Shown: piece by piece, positions 1-8,962 of the stretch | Numbering within the stretch: position 1 is the first letter of the stretch | How the letters are laid out: each line of letters starts with the position of its first letter | Source of the DNA: Lentzea albidocapillata subsp. violacea | GTDB lineage: Bacteria; Actinomycetota; Actinomycetes; Mycobacteriales; Pseudonocardiaceae | Direction of reading: 5' to 3' | Assembly (NCBI RefSeq): GCF_900100275.1 | Contig: NZ_FNET01000019.1 | Coordinates: forward strand, 62,001 to 126,000 | Length of the DNA: 64,000 bases | Program-made: the position numbers and the translations under genes | Notes under the pieces: model-generated | Told to the model about the DNA's origin: nothing | Database searches by the model: none | What the model saw: the letters and a program-made list of their open reading frames with translations, nothing else

Positions 1-594
1 GCTCCATCCGCGAGGTTGGCGGCGGGGGCGCGCTATACGGCAAGTCTGCGGATCGCAGACGCGTACGGGAACCTGATGCCCGCGGCGACCACGTGGTCGT
101 TCACCACCACGTCGACGCAGGCATGTCCGTGCTCCTTGTTCAGCACTGCAACAGTTCCGACAGTCACGGCGACCAATGACAGCGGCGCCTACGAGCTGGG
201 TGTCAGGTTCACGTCCTCGGCCAACGGCCGGATCACCGGCGTGAAGTTCTACAAGGGCGCGGCCAACACCGGCACCCACACCGGATCCCTCTGGACCGCC
301 GACGGGACTCGGCTGGCAACCGGCACGTTCTCCAACGAGACGGAGACCGGCTGGCAGACGCTGACGTTCACCACCCCGATGGACGTCACCGCCGGCGTCA
401 CCTACGTCGCGTCGTACACCACGACAACAGGCAGGTACGCGCTCGACACCGGGTACTTCTCGGCATCGGCCGTGACCAGCTCGCCGCTCAGCGCGGGGAC
501 CGCCAACGGCGTGTTCCAGGCGGGATCGGGATTCCCGTCGACCACGTACAACGGCGGCAACTACTGGGTGGACGTGGTGTTCGAACAGAGCTGA
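1..594 (+). CDS. Secreted DUF4082 domain protein, 3' end only
   Basis: The reading frame is open at the left edge, so the start lies outside the window. The first ~37 residues look like the end of an Ig-like (SbsA/Big_5 type) repeat closing in WSFTT. The rest, from about residue 45 to the TGA, matches the DUF4082 beta-sandwich pattern (GVRFTSSANGRITGVKFYKG and a later FTTPMDVTAGVTYVASY). Such domains occur at the C-terminus of large extracellular actinobacterial proteins with fibronectin or glycan-binding modules. No catalytic motif is visible in this part. A strong hairpin follows the stop. Confidence 0.8.
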   Translation, partial: APSARLAAGARYTASLRIADAYGNLMPAATTWSFTTTSTQACPCSLFSTATVPTVTATNDSGAYELGVRFTSSANGRITGVKFYKGAANTGTHTGSLWTADGTRLATGTFSNETETGWQTLTFTTPMDVTAGVTYVASYTTTTGRYALDTGYFSASAVTSSPLSAGTANGVFQAGSGFPSTTYNGGNYWVDVVFEQS

Positions 595-607
595 TCGGGA
601 AGTGCAG

Positions 608-645
608 AACGGCGGGCCGCGCGGACATCCATGCGGCCCGCCGTT
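608..645. terminator. Strong hairpin terminator
   Basis: A 13-base stem (aacggcgggccgc paired with gcggcccgccgtt) is followed by a short T run. It lies between the end of the DUF4082 gene and the end of the convergent AhpD-like gene and can serve both. Confidence 0.8.
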
Positions 646-664
646 TCGTTCACAGGGCAAAGCT

Positions 665-1201
665 TCACGTCTCGCTTGCAACGGTGTCTGCAGGCTCGAT
701 ACCTGCGACGAGGTTGAAGGCACCAGTGAGCAGGTTGAGGGTCACCACGCCGACCACCTCCGCGATGACGCGGTTGCTCCAGCCGTGTATCCGAAGCCCA
801 GCAACGTCGTCGTCTGAGATTCCGGATGGCTCTGCGAGAACGCGCACCGCGAAGGCGATCAGTGCCGCCTCCCGCGGATCGACGGCGGTTCCCTGGCGTG
901 CGAGGACGATGTCGCTGTCGCTTACCCCGTTCGCACGGGCAGCCTCGGTGTGCGCGGCCAAGCAGGTACCGCAGCCTATCCACTCCTGCGCGGCAAGGGA
1001 GATCTTCTCGCTGAGGGCGCGTGGCAGCTTGACACGTTTGAGAGCTCGCGAGAAGTCCAGGTAGCCCTGTAGCAGTGCGGGTGAATGGGCCATGCTGCTC
1101 ACCATGTCGCCGACCGAATCATGTCGCGTGATGATGTCGGTGAGCAGTTCGCGAGACTTCTCCGGGGCGTCCGCTGGGTCGAGTGCGGGGATGCGTCGCA
1201 T
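665..1201 (-). CDS. Carboxymuconolactone decarboxylase / AhpD-like protein
   Basis: 178 residues. The CMD-family signature WIGCGTCLAAHTEAA (CxxC followed by His) is present, as in AhpD-type peroxidase partners that use a CxxC pair and proton-relay residues. The start at 1201 is chosen because AGGAG lies 7 bases before the ATG; an upstream in-frame start would add an arginine-rich tail not typical of the family. It lies just upstream of the MFS gene on the same strand. A redox role is likely; the substrate is unknown. Confidence 0.82.
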   Translation of the reverse strand: MRRIPALDPADAPEKSRELLTDIITRHDSVGDMVSSMAHSPALLQGYLDFSRALKRVKLPRALSEKISLAAQEWIGCGTCLAAHTEAARANGVSDSDIVLARQGTAVDPREAALIAFAVRVLAEPSGISDDDVAGLRIHGWSNRVIAEVVGVVTLNLLTGAFNLVAGIEPADTVASET

Positions 1202-1269
1202 GTGGAGCTCCTGAAGTGGGAGGGTTGCCGCCCGCCGTGGTGAGGCGGGCGGCAACCGAGGTGGGTGGC

Positions 1270-2703
1270 TCAGACGTTGGCCGACTCGCGCTCGGCGTCC
1301 GGGGCAGCCGCACGGCTGCCGCGCAACGTCCCGGCCGCGATGAGCGCGCCCACGATCGCGATGCCGGCGGCTCCGATGAAGGCGGCGGACACTCCGGTGG
1401 TCAGCGCGTTGGCGTCACTGAGCTGACCGGCGCCGTACGAGGCGGCCAGCGCGGTCATCGCGGCCAAGCCGAGTGCGGACCCGATCTGGTAGCTGGTGTT
1501 GACGATGCCCGACGCGAGGCCGCCCTCTTCCGGGCGAGCGCTCGAGATGGCCGTGCCCAGCGACGGGATGAACGCCAGCGCCATGCCGGTGGCCGCCACC
1601 AGCGAGGCGGGCAGCACGTCCACCCAGTAGTTGCCGTCCGGGCGCACCAGCGCGAGCCAGCCCAGACCAGCCGCGAGCACGACGAGCCCGGTGACCACCA
1701 TCGGCTTGACGCCGAACCGGGCGGTGAGGCGAGGTGCGACGACCACCATCAGCACCATGATCGCGGTGGTCATCGGCAGCAGCGCCGAGCCGCTCGTGAA
1801 GGCACCGAGGCCCAGCACCTGCTGCAGGTAGAGGTTGAGGAAGAACCACATCGGGATCCACGCGCCACCGAGCAGCAGCTGGGCGATGTTCGCCGCCCCG
1901 AGCTGGGGAGTGCGGAAGATGCCCAGCCGCACCAGCGGAGCCTTCCGCTTGGCCTGGATCAGCAGGAACGAGCCCAGCAGCACGACGGCGACGATCAAGC
2001 CGACGATCGTCTCGGCAGAGGCCAAACCCGCTTCGGGAGCGCGCACGATGGCGTAGACCGCTACCGCGAGTCCCGCGGTCACCGTGATCGCGCCGAGCAG
2101 ATCGGTGGAGCCGCGCTGAGCGGCACCGGCGGGCATCAGGGCCGGGATGGCGATCAGGGCGATCACCGCGATCGGCACGTTGATGTAGAAGACCCACGGC
2201 CAGCTCAGGTACTCGGTGATGACGCCGCCGAGGAAGACGCCGGCGGTACCACCGGCCGGAGCGGCGGCGCCGTAGATGGCGAGCGCCTTGCCGAGCTGGG
2301 CGGGTTCGCTGCCGAACAGCATCATCAGCAAGGTCAGAGCGGAGGGGGCGATGAGCGCGGCTCCGGCGCCCTGCACCGCGCGACCGAGCAGCTCGACCCA
2401 GATCTCGCCCGCGGCGCCGGCAACGACGGAGCCCACCAGAAGCACCAGCCAGCCGGTGGCGAACATGCGGCGGGCACCGAACAGGTCGGACAGCTTGCCG
2501 CCGAGCAGCAGCAACCCACCGAACGCGACGACGTAGGCGTTGAAGACCCAGGACAGGTTCTCTTGGGAGAAGCCGAGATCCGCCTGGATCCTCGGCAGGG
2601 CCACCCCGATGATCGAGGTGTCCATGATGACCATGAACTGTGCCGCGGCGATGAGGGCGAGTGCCCACCACCTGCGCCGGGCGGACTTATCCACACTGGA
2701 CAT
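1270..2703 (-). CDS. MFS drug/metabolite exporter, DHA2 (14-TM) type
   Basis: 477 residues. It opens with a basic stretch then the DHA2 hallmark TM1 (ALIAAAQFMVIMDTSIIGVAL), followed by the loop motif GGKLSDLFGARRMF and motif C-like sequence GRAVQGAGAALIAPSAL. About 14 hydrophobic segments are visible. The ATG at 2703 has GGAG upstream. A CsoR-type 17-bp box lies at 2715-2731, directly over the promoter region, so copper-responsive repression is likely. The exported compound cannot be told from sequence. It is separated from DUF4396 by a terminator, so it has its own promoter. Confidence 0.85.
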   Translation of the reverse strand: MSSVDKSARRRWWALALIAAAQFMVIMDTSIIGVALPRIQADLGFSQENLSWVFNAYVVAFGGLLLLGGKLSDLFGARRMFATGWLVLLVGSVVAGAAGEIWVELLGRAVQGAGAALIAPSALTLLMMLFGSEPAQLGKALAIYGAAAPAGGTAGVFLGGVITEYLSWPWVFYINVPIAVIALIAIPALMPAGAAQRGSTDLLGAITVTAGLAVAVYAIVRAPEAGLASAETIVGLIVAVVLLGSFLLIQAKRKAPLVRLGIFRTPQLGAANIAQLLLGGAWIPMWFFLNLYLQQVLGLGAFTSGSALLPMTTAIMVLMVVVAPRLTARFGVKPMVVTGLVVLAAGLGWLALVRPDGNYWVDVLPASLVAATGMALAFIPSLGTAISSARPEEGGLASGIVNTSYQIGSALGLAAMTALAASYGAGQLSDANALTTGVSAAFIGAAGIAIVGALIAAGTLRGSRAAAPDAERESANV

Positions 2704-2714
2704 TTCAATACTCC

Positions 2715-2731
2715 ATACCGGTAGGGGGTAT
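2715..2731. promoter_or_regulatory. CsoR-type copper operator upstream of MFS gene
   Basis: ATACCGGTAGGGGGTAT, a 17-bp pseudo-palindrome with ATACC and GGTAT ends. It has the same layout as the boxes at 3351, 3388, 18650 and 18689. It ends 12 bases upstream of the MFS start codon. CsoR-family operators are GC-rich pseudo-palindromes of this form; binding here is inferred. Confidence 0.65.
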
Positions 2732-2800
2732 TGACCGGACAGACTCCTGCCTTGGTCGCGCAAAGCGGCTACCCCTGCGAAACGGAAGATCTTGACGGAT

Positions 2801-2827
2801 CGTGGCCGCGATTCCCTCGCGGCCACG
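2801..2827 (-). terminator. Terminator of the DUF4396 gene
   Basis: A perfect 10-bp stem, cgtggccgcg / cgcggccacg, with a 7-base loop. It lies 6 bases after the DUF4396 stop codon on the minus strand. Confidence 0.75.
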
Positions 2828-2832
2828 TTCAC

Positions 2833-3318
2833 TCAGTGCTGGTGATGACCTTCGTGGCCGCCACCGTGGTACTGGTGCACCACCGCGTGCCCCTTGCCGC
2901 GCGAGATCAGCCAGCGGTTGACCGGAACCGTGATCACGAACGCCACTGCCAGCGCGAACGCGAGGCTCACCCAGAACAACCAGCTGCCGAGGCCTGCTTC
3001 CATCGCGCCCGGCACAGCCAGCATGACCCCGTTGTCGACGATCTCCATCACGGCGATCGATACGGTGTCGGCGGCGAACGCGACGCCGATGGCGGTACGG
3101 AGAGGCAACCCGGACTTCAGCACGGGCCGGATGGTGAGCGCGTAGCCGAACACGAAGGCAAGGGCGACGGCGAGCGCGATGGTCGACAGGTTCGACCAGC
3201 CCAGCGCGGTGCCGATGACCATGCCGAGCACCTCGCCGATCGCACAGCCGGTGAGGCAGTGCAGCGTCGCAGAGATGGCGAGCTTCGTCAGATTCGTTTG
3301 CGCACCAGCGTGATCCAT
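2833..3318 (-). CDS. DUF4396 membrane protein with His-rich tail
   Basis: 161 residues, about four membrane segments. The DUF4396 signature ATLHCLTGCAIGEVLGM lies near residue 17 and carries a conserved Cys-x4-Cys in the first membrane helix. The C-terminus is a metal-binding tail, HGGGHEGHHQH. The start at 3318 has AGGGAACGG upstream. Two CsoR-type boxes (3351, 3388) lie in its upstream region. This family often sits in copper-resistance loci; the exact function is unknown. A role in copper or thiol handling in the membrane is inferred. Confidence 0.8.
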   Translation of the reverse strand: MDHAGAQTNLTKLAISATLHCLTGCAIGEVLGMVIGTALGWSNLSTIALAVALAFVFGYALTIRPVLKSGLPLRTAIGVAFAADTVSIAVMEIVDNGVMLAVPGAMEAGLGSWLFWVSLAFALAVAFVITVPVNRWLISRGKGHAVVHQYHGGGHEGHHQH

Positions 3319-3350
3319 GACCCGTTCCCTTGCCTTAGCTCTCGGCTTGC

Positions 3351-3367
3351 ATACCCTGCTGGGGTAT
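3351..3367. promoter_or_regulatory. CsoR-type copper operator 1 upstream of DUF4396
   Basis: ATACCCTGCTGGGGTAT, 17 bp with dyad symmetry, 33 bases upstream of the DUF4396 start and within the divergent region toward the amidohydrolase remnant. Confidence 0.7.
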
Positions 3368-3387
3368 GCTGTGGCGAAGATACGCCC

Positions 3388-3404
3388 ATACCCCCCAGGG
3401 GTGT
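3388..3404. promoter_or_regulatory. CsoR-type copper operator 2
   Basis: ATACCCCCCAGGGGTGT, the second 17-bp box. It starts 37 bp after the first starts, between the divergent DUF4396 and amidohydrolase genes. Confidence 0.65.
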
Positions 3405-3430
3405 CAAGGCCACTTTGAGGGACGTCGACC

Positions 3431-4391
3431 ATGCGCGTCATCGCCATCGAGGAACACTTCTCCCACCCGGCCCTGCAGAGCGCCGATGCCCTGGCCTCGC
3501 TACGCCGTCACCCAGTTCACCCACGTACAGGAACGACTGGAGGACGACTGGAAAGGAAGGCTGCGCGACATGGACGCGGCAGGGATCGACGTCCAGGTGC
3601 TCTCCCACACCGTGCCCGGCGCGGAACGGCTCGTTGGGACGGGAACGATCCAACGCGCAACAGAGGCCAACGACGCTTTGGCCAGCATCGTCGCTACTCA
3701 CCCGCACCGATTCGCCGGGTTCGCCGCGTGACCGATGCGCGAACCCGAAGCGGCGGCGGTTGAACTGCGGCGTGCGGTCGACGAACTCGGGTTCAAGGGA
3801 GCGCTCGTCAACGGCCTTGTCGACGGCCGGTTCCTAGACGATCTCCGCTTCCGACCGGTGCTGCGCCAAGCCGAGCAGCTCGGCGTGCCGATGTACCTGC
3901 ACCCGGCTGCTCCCCCGGCAGCGGTCGCCGGCGTGTACTTCGGCGGTCTACCGCAGATCACGGCAGATCACCTGGCCACCGCGGCGTGGGGGTGGCACTC
4001 CGAGACCGCGTTGCACTTGCTGCGGCTCATCGTCGCCGGGATCTTCGACGAGTTTCCCGCGTTGCAGGTGGTCATCGGCCACATGGGCGAGATGATCCCG
4101 TTCGCGTTGGCCCGGATCGACACCGTGCTCACGCCGATCAGCGCCGAGCTGCGGCAACCCGTGGCGGACTACTTCCGCACCAACATCTGGATCACCACCA
4201 GCGGCTACACGACGTTCCCGCCGCTGCAGTGCGCGCTTGCCGTGCTGGGGGCCGACCGGATCATCTTCTCCGTCGACTACCCCTACACGCCGAACGAACC
4301 CGCCCGAGTGCTGCTCGACAACGCGCCGATCAACCAGGAGGACCGGGAGAAGATCGCGCACGGCAACGTGGAGCGGCTACTCCGCCCGTGA
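3431..4391 (+). pseudogene. Amidohydrolase (gamma-resorcylate decarboxylase-like), frameshift plus nonsense
   Basis: The N-terminus MRVIAIEEHFSHPAL is an amidohydrolase-2 start, but the frame breaks near 3510 (one extra base or two missing) and resumes as RLRDMDAAGIDVQVLSHT. An in-frame TGA at 3729-3731 then interrupts the protein exactly where family members have Ala-Leu-Pro; the codon reads TGA where TTG would give Leu. The remaining frame runs to 4391 with the metal-site His in VIGHMGE and Asp in FSVDYPY. Total length is 961 bases, that is 3n+1. Two independent lesions make it very likely inactive. The substrate of the ancestor is unknown. Confidence 0.85.
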
Positions 4392-4430
4392 ACGACCAAG
4401 CGCTGTTCTGTCCATCCTCTTGGCAATACG

Positions 4431-4685
4431 TCAGGCCGAGTGTTCGCGCAGCGCTGCCAGTCGCCGCCGGTACTCCTCTTCATCGACGTCCCCGCGGGCG
4501 AACCGCTCGGCCAGGATCTGCTCCGGCGTGTGCTGCGGTGAGGTGAAGCTCGACCGCGTTTCGCGGCCGAGGTAGCGGACCACTGCTACCACTCCGCCGA
4601 TCACCAACGCCCAGAACAGGACCATGCTCACGGTCATGAGGACATATCCCCAACCGCTCATTCCGTTGCCATACCAGAACATCAT
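4431..4685 (-). CDS. SHOCT-domain small membrane protein
   Basis: 84 residues: one TM helix (residues ~10-35) and a C-terminal SHOCT motif (PEQILAERFARGDVDEEEYR). SHOCT domains are short helical oligomerisation modules at the ends of small membrane proteins. It lies downstream of the P1B ATPase on the same strand and may belong to that operon. Weak ribosome binding site GAGAG before the tandem ATG codons. Confidence 0.78.
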   Translation of the reverse strand: MMFWYGNGMSGWGYVLMTVSMVLFWALVIGGVVAVVRYLGRETRSSFTSPQHTPEQILAERFARGDVDEEEYRRRLAALREHSA

Positions 4686-4767
4686 TGTGCTCTCTCCATT
4701 CGGACCAGCGGAGCCGACGTACCGCGACGTCGTGGCTCTGCGTACTCACATTCCGTGATTCCCCTTG

Positions 4768-7190
4768 CTATGTGCTGGAAACGACCGTGCTGGGCGCGGC
4801 CGTTTGTGCATGCGGTGCCGCAGATTCCGGGATCTCCGCCGTGGGTAGGTGCAACCGCTTGAGCGCCAAGGCGTTCATCGCGACGATCAGGCTGGAGCCC
4901 GACATCGACAGCGCGGCGATCTCCGGACGCAGCATGAGGCCGAAGGCGGGTTCGAACACGCCCGCGGCGATCGGCAGCGCGATGGCGTTGTAGCCGATGG
5001 CCCAGCCGAGGTTCTGGCGCATCTTGCGCAAGGTACCGCGGCCAATGCGCAGGGCGATCGGGACGTCGAGCGGGTCGGAGCGCATGAGCACGATGTCGGC
5101 GGTCTCGATGGCCACGTCGGTGCCCGCGCCGATGGCGATGCCGAGGTCCGCCTGAGCCAGTGCCGGGGCGTCGTTGACGCCGTCGCCGACCATGGCGACC
5201 TTCCGGCCGTCGCGTTGCAGTTCGGCGATCTTGGCCGCCTTGTCGCCGGGCAGCACCTCGGCGATGACGGTGTCGATGCCCAGCTGTGCGGCGATCCGTG
5301 CGGCGGTGGCCTGGTTGTCTCCGGTCAGCATGACCACCTCGACGCCCAGGTCGTGCAAGGCCGCGACGGCCGCGACCGAGGTGTCCCTCGGCGCGTCGGC
5401 GATACCGATCACGGCTGCCGCGACGCCGTCCACCGACACCAGCACCGCGGTGCGGCCGGTGGCCGCCAGCTCGTCGCGACGCGCCGCCAACGTCCCCAGA
5501 TCGACGTTCTCCCTCTCGAGCAGGCGCCGGTTCCCGACCACCACACGGCGACCGTCCACATGCGCGATCGCGCCGTGTCCTGGCACGTTCTCGAACCGCT
5601 CCGCGCGGGCGGCGTCGACACCGAGTGCGCCTGCATGACGAACGACGGCCTCGGCGAGCGGGTGTTCGGACTCGCGTTCCAAGGCGGCCACCAGCCGCAG
5701 CAGCTCGTCTTCCGACATGCCGACGGTGATCACGTCGGTGACCTCGGGCTCACCCCTGGTGAGGGTGCCGGTCTTGTCCATCACGACGACCTGGATACGC
5801 GCGGAGGTCTCCAGTGCCATGGCGTTCTTGAACAGCACACCGCGTTTCGCACCCATGCCCGTACCGACCATGATCGCCGTCGGCGTGGCAAGACCGAGCG
5901 CGTCCGGGCAGGTGATCACCACGACCGTGATCGCGAACAGGATCGCGGTGGCGAACGTGCTACCGGTCAGCAACCACGTGGCGAGGGTGGCGCCACCACC
6001 GATGAGGGCCACGAACACCAGCCAGAACGCGGCGCGGTCGGCGAGCCGCTGACCGGGTGCCTTGGAGTTCTGCGCCTCTTGCACGAGCTTGACGATCTGG
6101 GCCAGCGCGGTGTCCGAGCCGACCTTGGTCGCCCGGACGCGCAGGGCGCCGTTGGCGTTGATGGTCGCGCCGATAACCGCGGAGCCTGGAGCCTTGTGCA
6201 CCGGCAAGCTCTCGCCAGTCACCATCGACTCGTCGACCTCCGACTCGCCCTCCTCGACCACGCCGTCGACGGCGATCTTCGCACCGGGCCGGACGAGCAA
6301 CAGGTCTCCGACGACGACCTCGGCGGTGCTCACCTCGATCGGTTCACCGTCTCGGATCACCACGGCCTTGGGCGGTGCGAGGTCGAGCAACGTGCGAATC
6401 GCGTCATTGGCGCCACCACGAGCCCGCATCTCGAACCAGTGCCCCAGCAGCACGAACGCCGCCAGCACCGTCGCGGCCTCGTAGAACACTTCACCGCCAC
6501 CGGTCAGCGTGATGACCAACGAGTACAGCCATCCCGATCCGACGGCGACGGCCACGAGCACCATCATGTCCAGCGTCCGGGCCCGCAGCGCCCGAACCGC
6601 TCCGTCGAAGAAGATCCAGCACGAGTAGAAGATCACCGGCAGGCTGAGCACGAGTAGAAGATCACCGGCAGGCTGAGCACGAGTGCCCACACGTCCTGCC
6701 GCACTCCGAACGGCGTCGGCAGATGCAGGCCGAACACCTCGGTGCCGATCGGCGACCACAACACGATCGGGAGTGAGAACACCAGCGCGACCAGGAAGCG
6801 GTTGCGCATGTCGGCGACCATCGCCGCCATCGACATGCCGGCGTGCCCTCCGTGTCCCATCGCCTCGTGCGGAGACCGCAACGTCTCCGCGTGATCGTCG
6901 TGATGGTCGTGCCCCGCCCTGTCCGGCTCCTCCATGGGATCGCAGATGTGATGGGGCACCGACTGGCCGGTGCAGTGGTAGCCGCAGTCGATCACCCATT
7001 GACGCAGCGTGGCGACGGAGGTGTGCGTGGGGTCGAAGACCACCGTCGCCGTCTGGGCGGTGGGATTGACCGAGACGTCGAGCACTCCGGGTTGCCTGCC
7101 CAGCTTGGCGTTGACGACGTTCTGCTCGGACGCCCACCGCAGTCCGCTGACGTCGAGCACGGCTGTGCTGGTGCGATCACTCATGATCAT
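4768..7190 (-). pseudogene. P1B-type metal ATPase (CopB-like, CPD motif), frameshifted by 29-bp duplication
   Basis: The N-terminal ~75 residues form an HMA-like fold without the usual CxxC, followed by a His/Met-rich linker (HDHHDDHAE, MGHGGHAGMSM), then the ATPase core with DKTGT, HPLAEAV and GDGVND. The membrane ion motif is TCPDALGLATP, with CPD in place of CPC or CPH. At 6619-6676 a 29-bp segment is duplicated in tandem, so the upstream frame stops shortly after YSC. Removing 29 bases gives 2394 bases, exactly 798 codons, and restores LSLPVIFYSCWIFFDG. The start at 7190 overlaps the EamA stop (ATGA). Probable copper exporter, inactive as sequenced. Confidence 0.88.
6619..6676. repeat. 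29-bp tandem duplication inside the P1B ATPase
   Basis: The segment at 6619-6647 is repeated exactly at 6648-6676, and 8 further bases match after it. 29 is not a multiple of three, so the duplication alone explains the frameshift. Confidence 0.95.
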
Positions 7191-8104
7191 GCCTTCCTGG
7201 CTCGCGGTCGATCTGCGGCCCGACTGGACTGGATTACCAACAGGAGAGCCGCGATGACGATCGCGTCGCCAAGCCCCTCCATCAGGGTGACGCGCTCGCC
7301 GAGAATCGCAACACCGAACGCGACGCCGGCCACCGGGACGAGCAGTGTCCAGGCGGTGACCGAGGTGAGCGATGCGCGGCGCAGCTCGCCGAACCACAGC
7401 ACGTACGGCAGTGCTGTCGCGCCTGCGGAAAGCACGAGCAGCGCCGTGATGAAGCGGGCGCTCCAGGTGATGGTGGTGGGCGGGCCTTCGGTGACCGCGG
7501 CGACCACCGACAGAGCGGTCCCACCGAGCAGGAACTGCCACGCGCCCAAGGCGAGCAGGTCGACATCGGTCAGACGGCGAGCCAGCAGCGCACCCGCGGT
7601 GATCCCGGCGGCGGCCAGCACCGCAAGGCCTGCTCCCCCGCCGAGACCGGTCGGCGCGGCCACCAGCACCAGCCCGCCGAAACCGATCGCCACCCCCGCG
7701 ATCTCGACCGCCCGTGGCCGCTCGGCGTACAACCACCAGGCGGGCAACACGATCAGCAACGGCGCCGAGTTGCTCAGCACCGCGGCTGCCCCGGCGGTCA
7801 GGCCGCTCGTGCTGGCGAACATCGCACCGAAGGTGAGCGTGACGTTCGTCAGTGCCAGCACGCCGATGAGACTCCAGATACCCGCTCGGCGGGGAAGCAC
7901 TGTCGCGTCCGCCTGCCGACCGGCGATCAGCAGAACGGCGAGCAGCAACAGCCCGGCCACCAGCGCGCGCAGGGAGGCGAACCACAGCACCGGAACGTCC
8001 CGCATGCCCCACGTGATCAACGCATAGCACGAACCCCAGCCCACGACGACGATCAGCATGCGCCACGGACGCACTCCTGTCGTCTCTGCACGCGCGGCGA
8101 TCAC
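7187..8104 (-). CDS. EamA-family (DMT) transporter
   Basis: 305 residues and about ten TM helices in two EamA repeats; the second begins near LARRLTDVDLLALGAWQFLLG and ends with AILGERVTLMEG. The GTG start at 8104 overlaps the stop of the gene before it (GTGA), and its TGA overlaps the ATG of the P1B ATPase, so translation is coupled through the operon. Substrate unknown; family members export metabolites. Confidence 0.83.
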   Translation of the reverse strand: MIAARAETTGVRPWRMLIVVVGWGSCYALITWGMRDVPVLWFASLRALVAGLLLLAVLLIAGRQADATVLPRRAGIWSLIGVLALTNVTLTFGAMFASTSGLTAGAAAVLSNSAPLLIVLPAWWLYAERPRAVEIAGVAIGFGGLVLVAAPTGLGGGAGLAVLAAAGITAGALLARRLTDVDLLALGAWQFLLGGTALSVVAAVTEGPPTTITWSARFITALLVLSAGATALPYVLWFGELRRASLTSVTAWTLLVPVAGVAFGVAILGERVTLMEGLGDAIVIAALLLVIQSSRAADRPRARKA

Positions 8105-8532
8105 GTCTCGTAGCCCAGCGTCGTCACCATGCCGGCCTCGGCGTGGCAGGTGTTGTGGCAGTGAACCATCCAGTGGCCTGCGTACGGCTCGCGACGGGAC
8201 GTGCGCTCCGCCTCCCTGCTCATCCGATAGGCGTGGCCGAACAGCTCGAAGTCCTCGTCGCAGGTGAGCCGCTCGTAGACCACCGGTTCCTGCCGGCAGT
8301 ACCCAGGCCGTCCGGACACCGACACGGTTCCCGCGTCCGGTCGCAGGACACCGACCAGGATCTTCATCAGGGTGGACTTGCCCGATCCGTTCTCGCCCAC
8401 GAGCCCGATCACCTCACCAGGGCGCAGCGTGACGTCAGCACCCCGCAACACCTGCCGGTGGTGCCGGTAGCTCTTCTCGATCCCGGACGCCACCAGTGTG
8501 TTGTCGGTCTGCGTCGGAAGTGTTGTGGTCAT
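8101..8532 (-). pseudogene. Chimera: ABC ATPase N-terminus joined to multicopper oxidase C-terminus
   Basis: 143 codons in one open frame. Residues 1-~100 are an ABC ATP-binding domain with Walker A GENGSGKST (46-54), but signature, Walker B and H-loop are missing. The final ~28 residues are the last copper-binding strand of a multicopper oxidase, HCHNTCHAEAGM. The two families do not naturally fuse, so an in-frame deletion of the 3' part of one gene and the 5' part of another is the simplest reading; the junction lies about residues 108-117. The start at 8532 has GGAG upstream. Confidence 0.85.
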
Positions 8533-8957
8533 GGCGCACTCCAGGTGCCGATCGCGTCTTGGGGAAGCCTCTGACGCGCAGTTCGATCGCAGCACCCGCA
8601 GGTACCGGCGTGGTGAACCGCAACGTGCCCTCGCGGTGATGCCCGCCCGGCCCCTGCCCGTCCCAGCTAGCGCCCTCCACCTGCCTGCCGTTCACGGTCA
8701 ACCGGGCCGAGGCAGCCGGATCAAGGGCGAGCTCCACGGTGTGGGTGTCGAACTTGAGCTCGAACGCCGCTCCGGAGCGGTCCAGTGTGAGCGCCGTCAT
8801 CGTCACCTCGACCGCACCCGCCTGCACCGTACCGAGTACCCAGGTCCGCAGGGCCCGGTTCGGGTCGCGAGAGCCACCAGGCGATCGCCCTGACTACAAC
8901 CAGCGCGGCCACAGCGATCACGGCGACACCGCGCCACGAGGTGCTGATGTGCGACAT
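8529..8957 (-). pseudogene. Membrane-anchored hypothetical protein with two compensating frameshifts
   Basis: The start at 8957 gives an N-terminal TM anchor (GVAVIAVAALVVVRAIAWW). Near 8868 the frame shifts (+1) into a ~90-residue beta-rich segment (VEVTMTALTLDRSGAAFELK). Near 8560 it shifts back, giving LPQDAIGTWSAP and a TGA that overlaps the ATG of the next gene (ATGA). Total length 429 is divisible by three, so the two shifts cancel. The family is not recognised. Either sequence errors or a decayed gene. Confidence 0.6.
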
Positions 8958-8962
8958 GAGTC

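Noticed and set aside
1183..2724. Long plus-strand open frame of more than 500 codons opposite the MFS gene
   Set aside because: Antisense shadow in high-GC DNA; composition is rich in Arg, Gly and His with no domain, whereas the minus strand has a clear 14-TM transporter.
4849..6657. 600-codon plus-strand frame opposite the P1B ATPase
   Set aside because: Low-complexity His/Asp/Gly-rich translation mirrors ATPase codons; no start signal or family.
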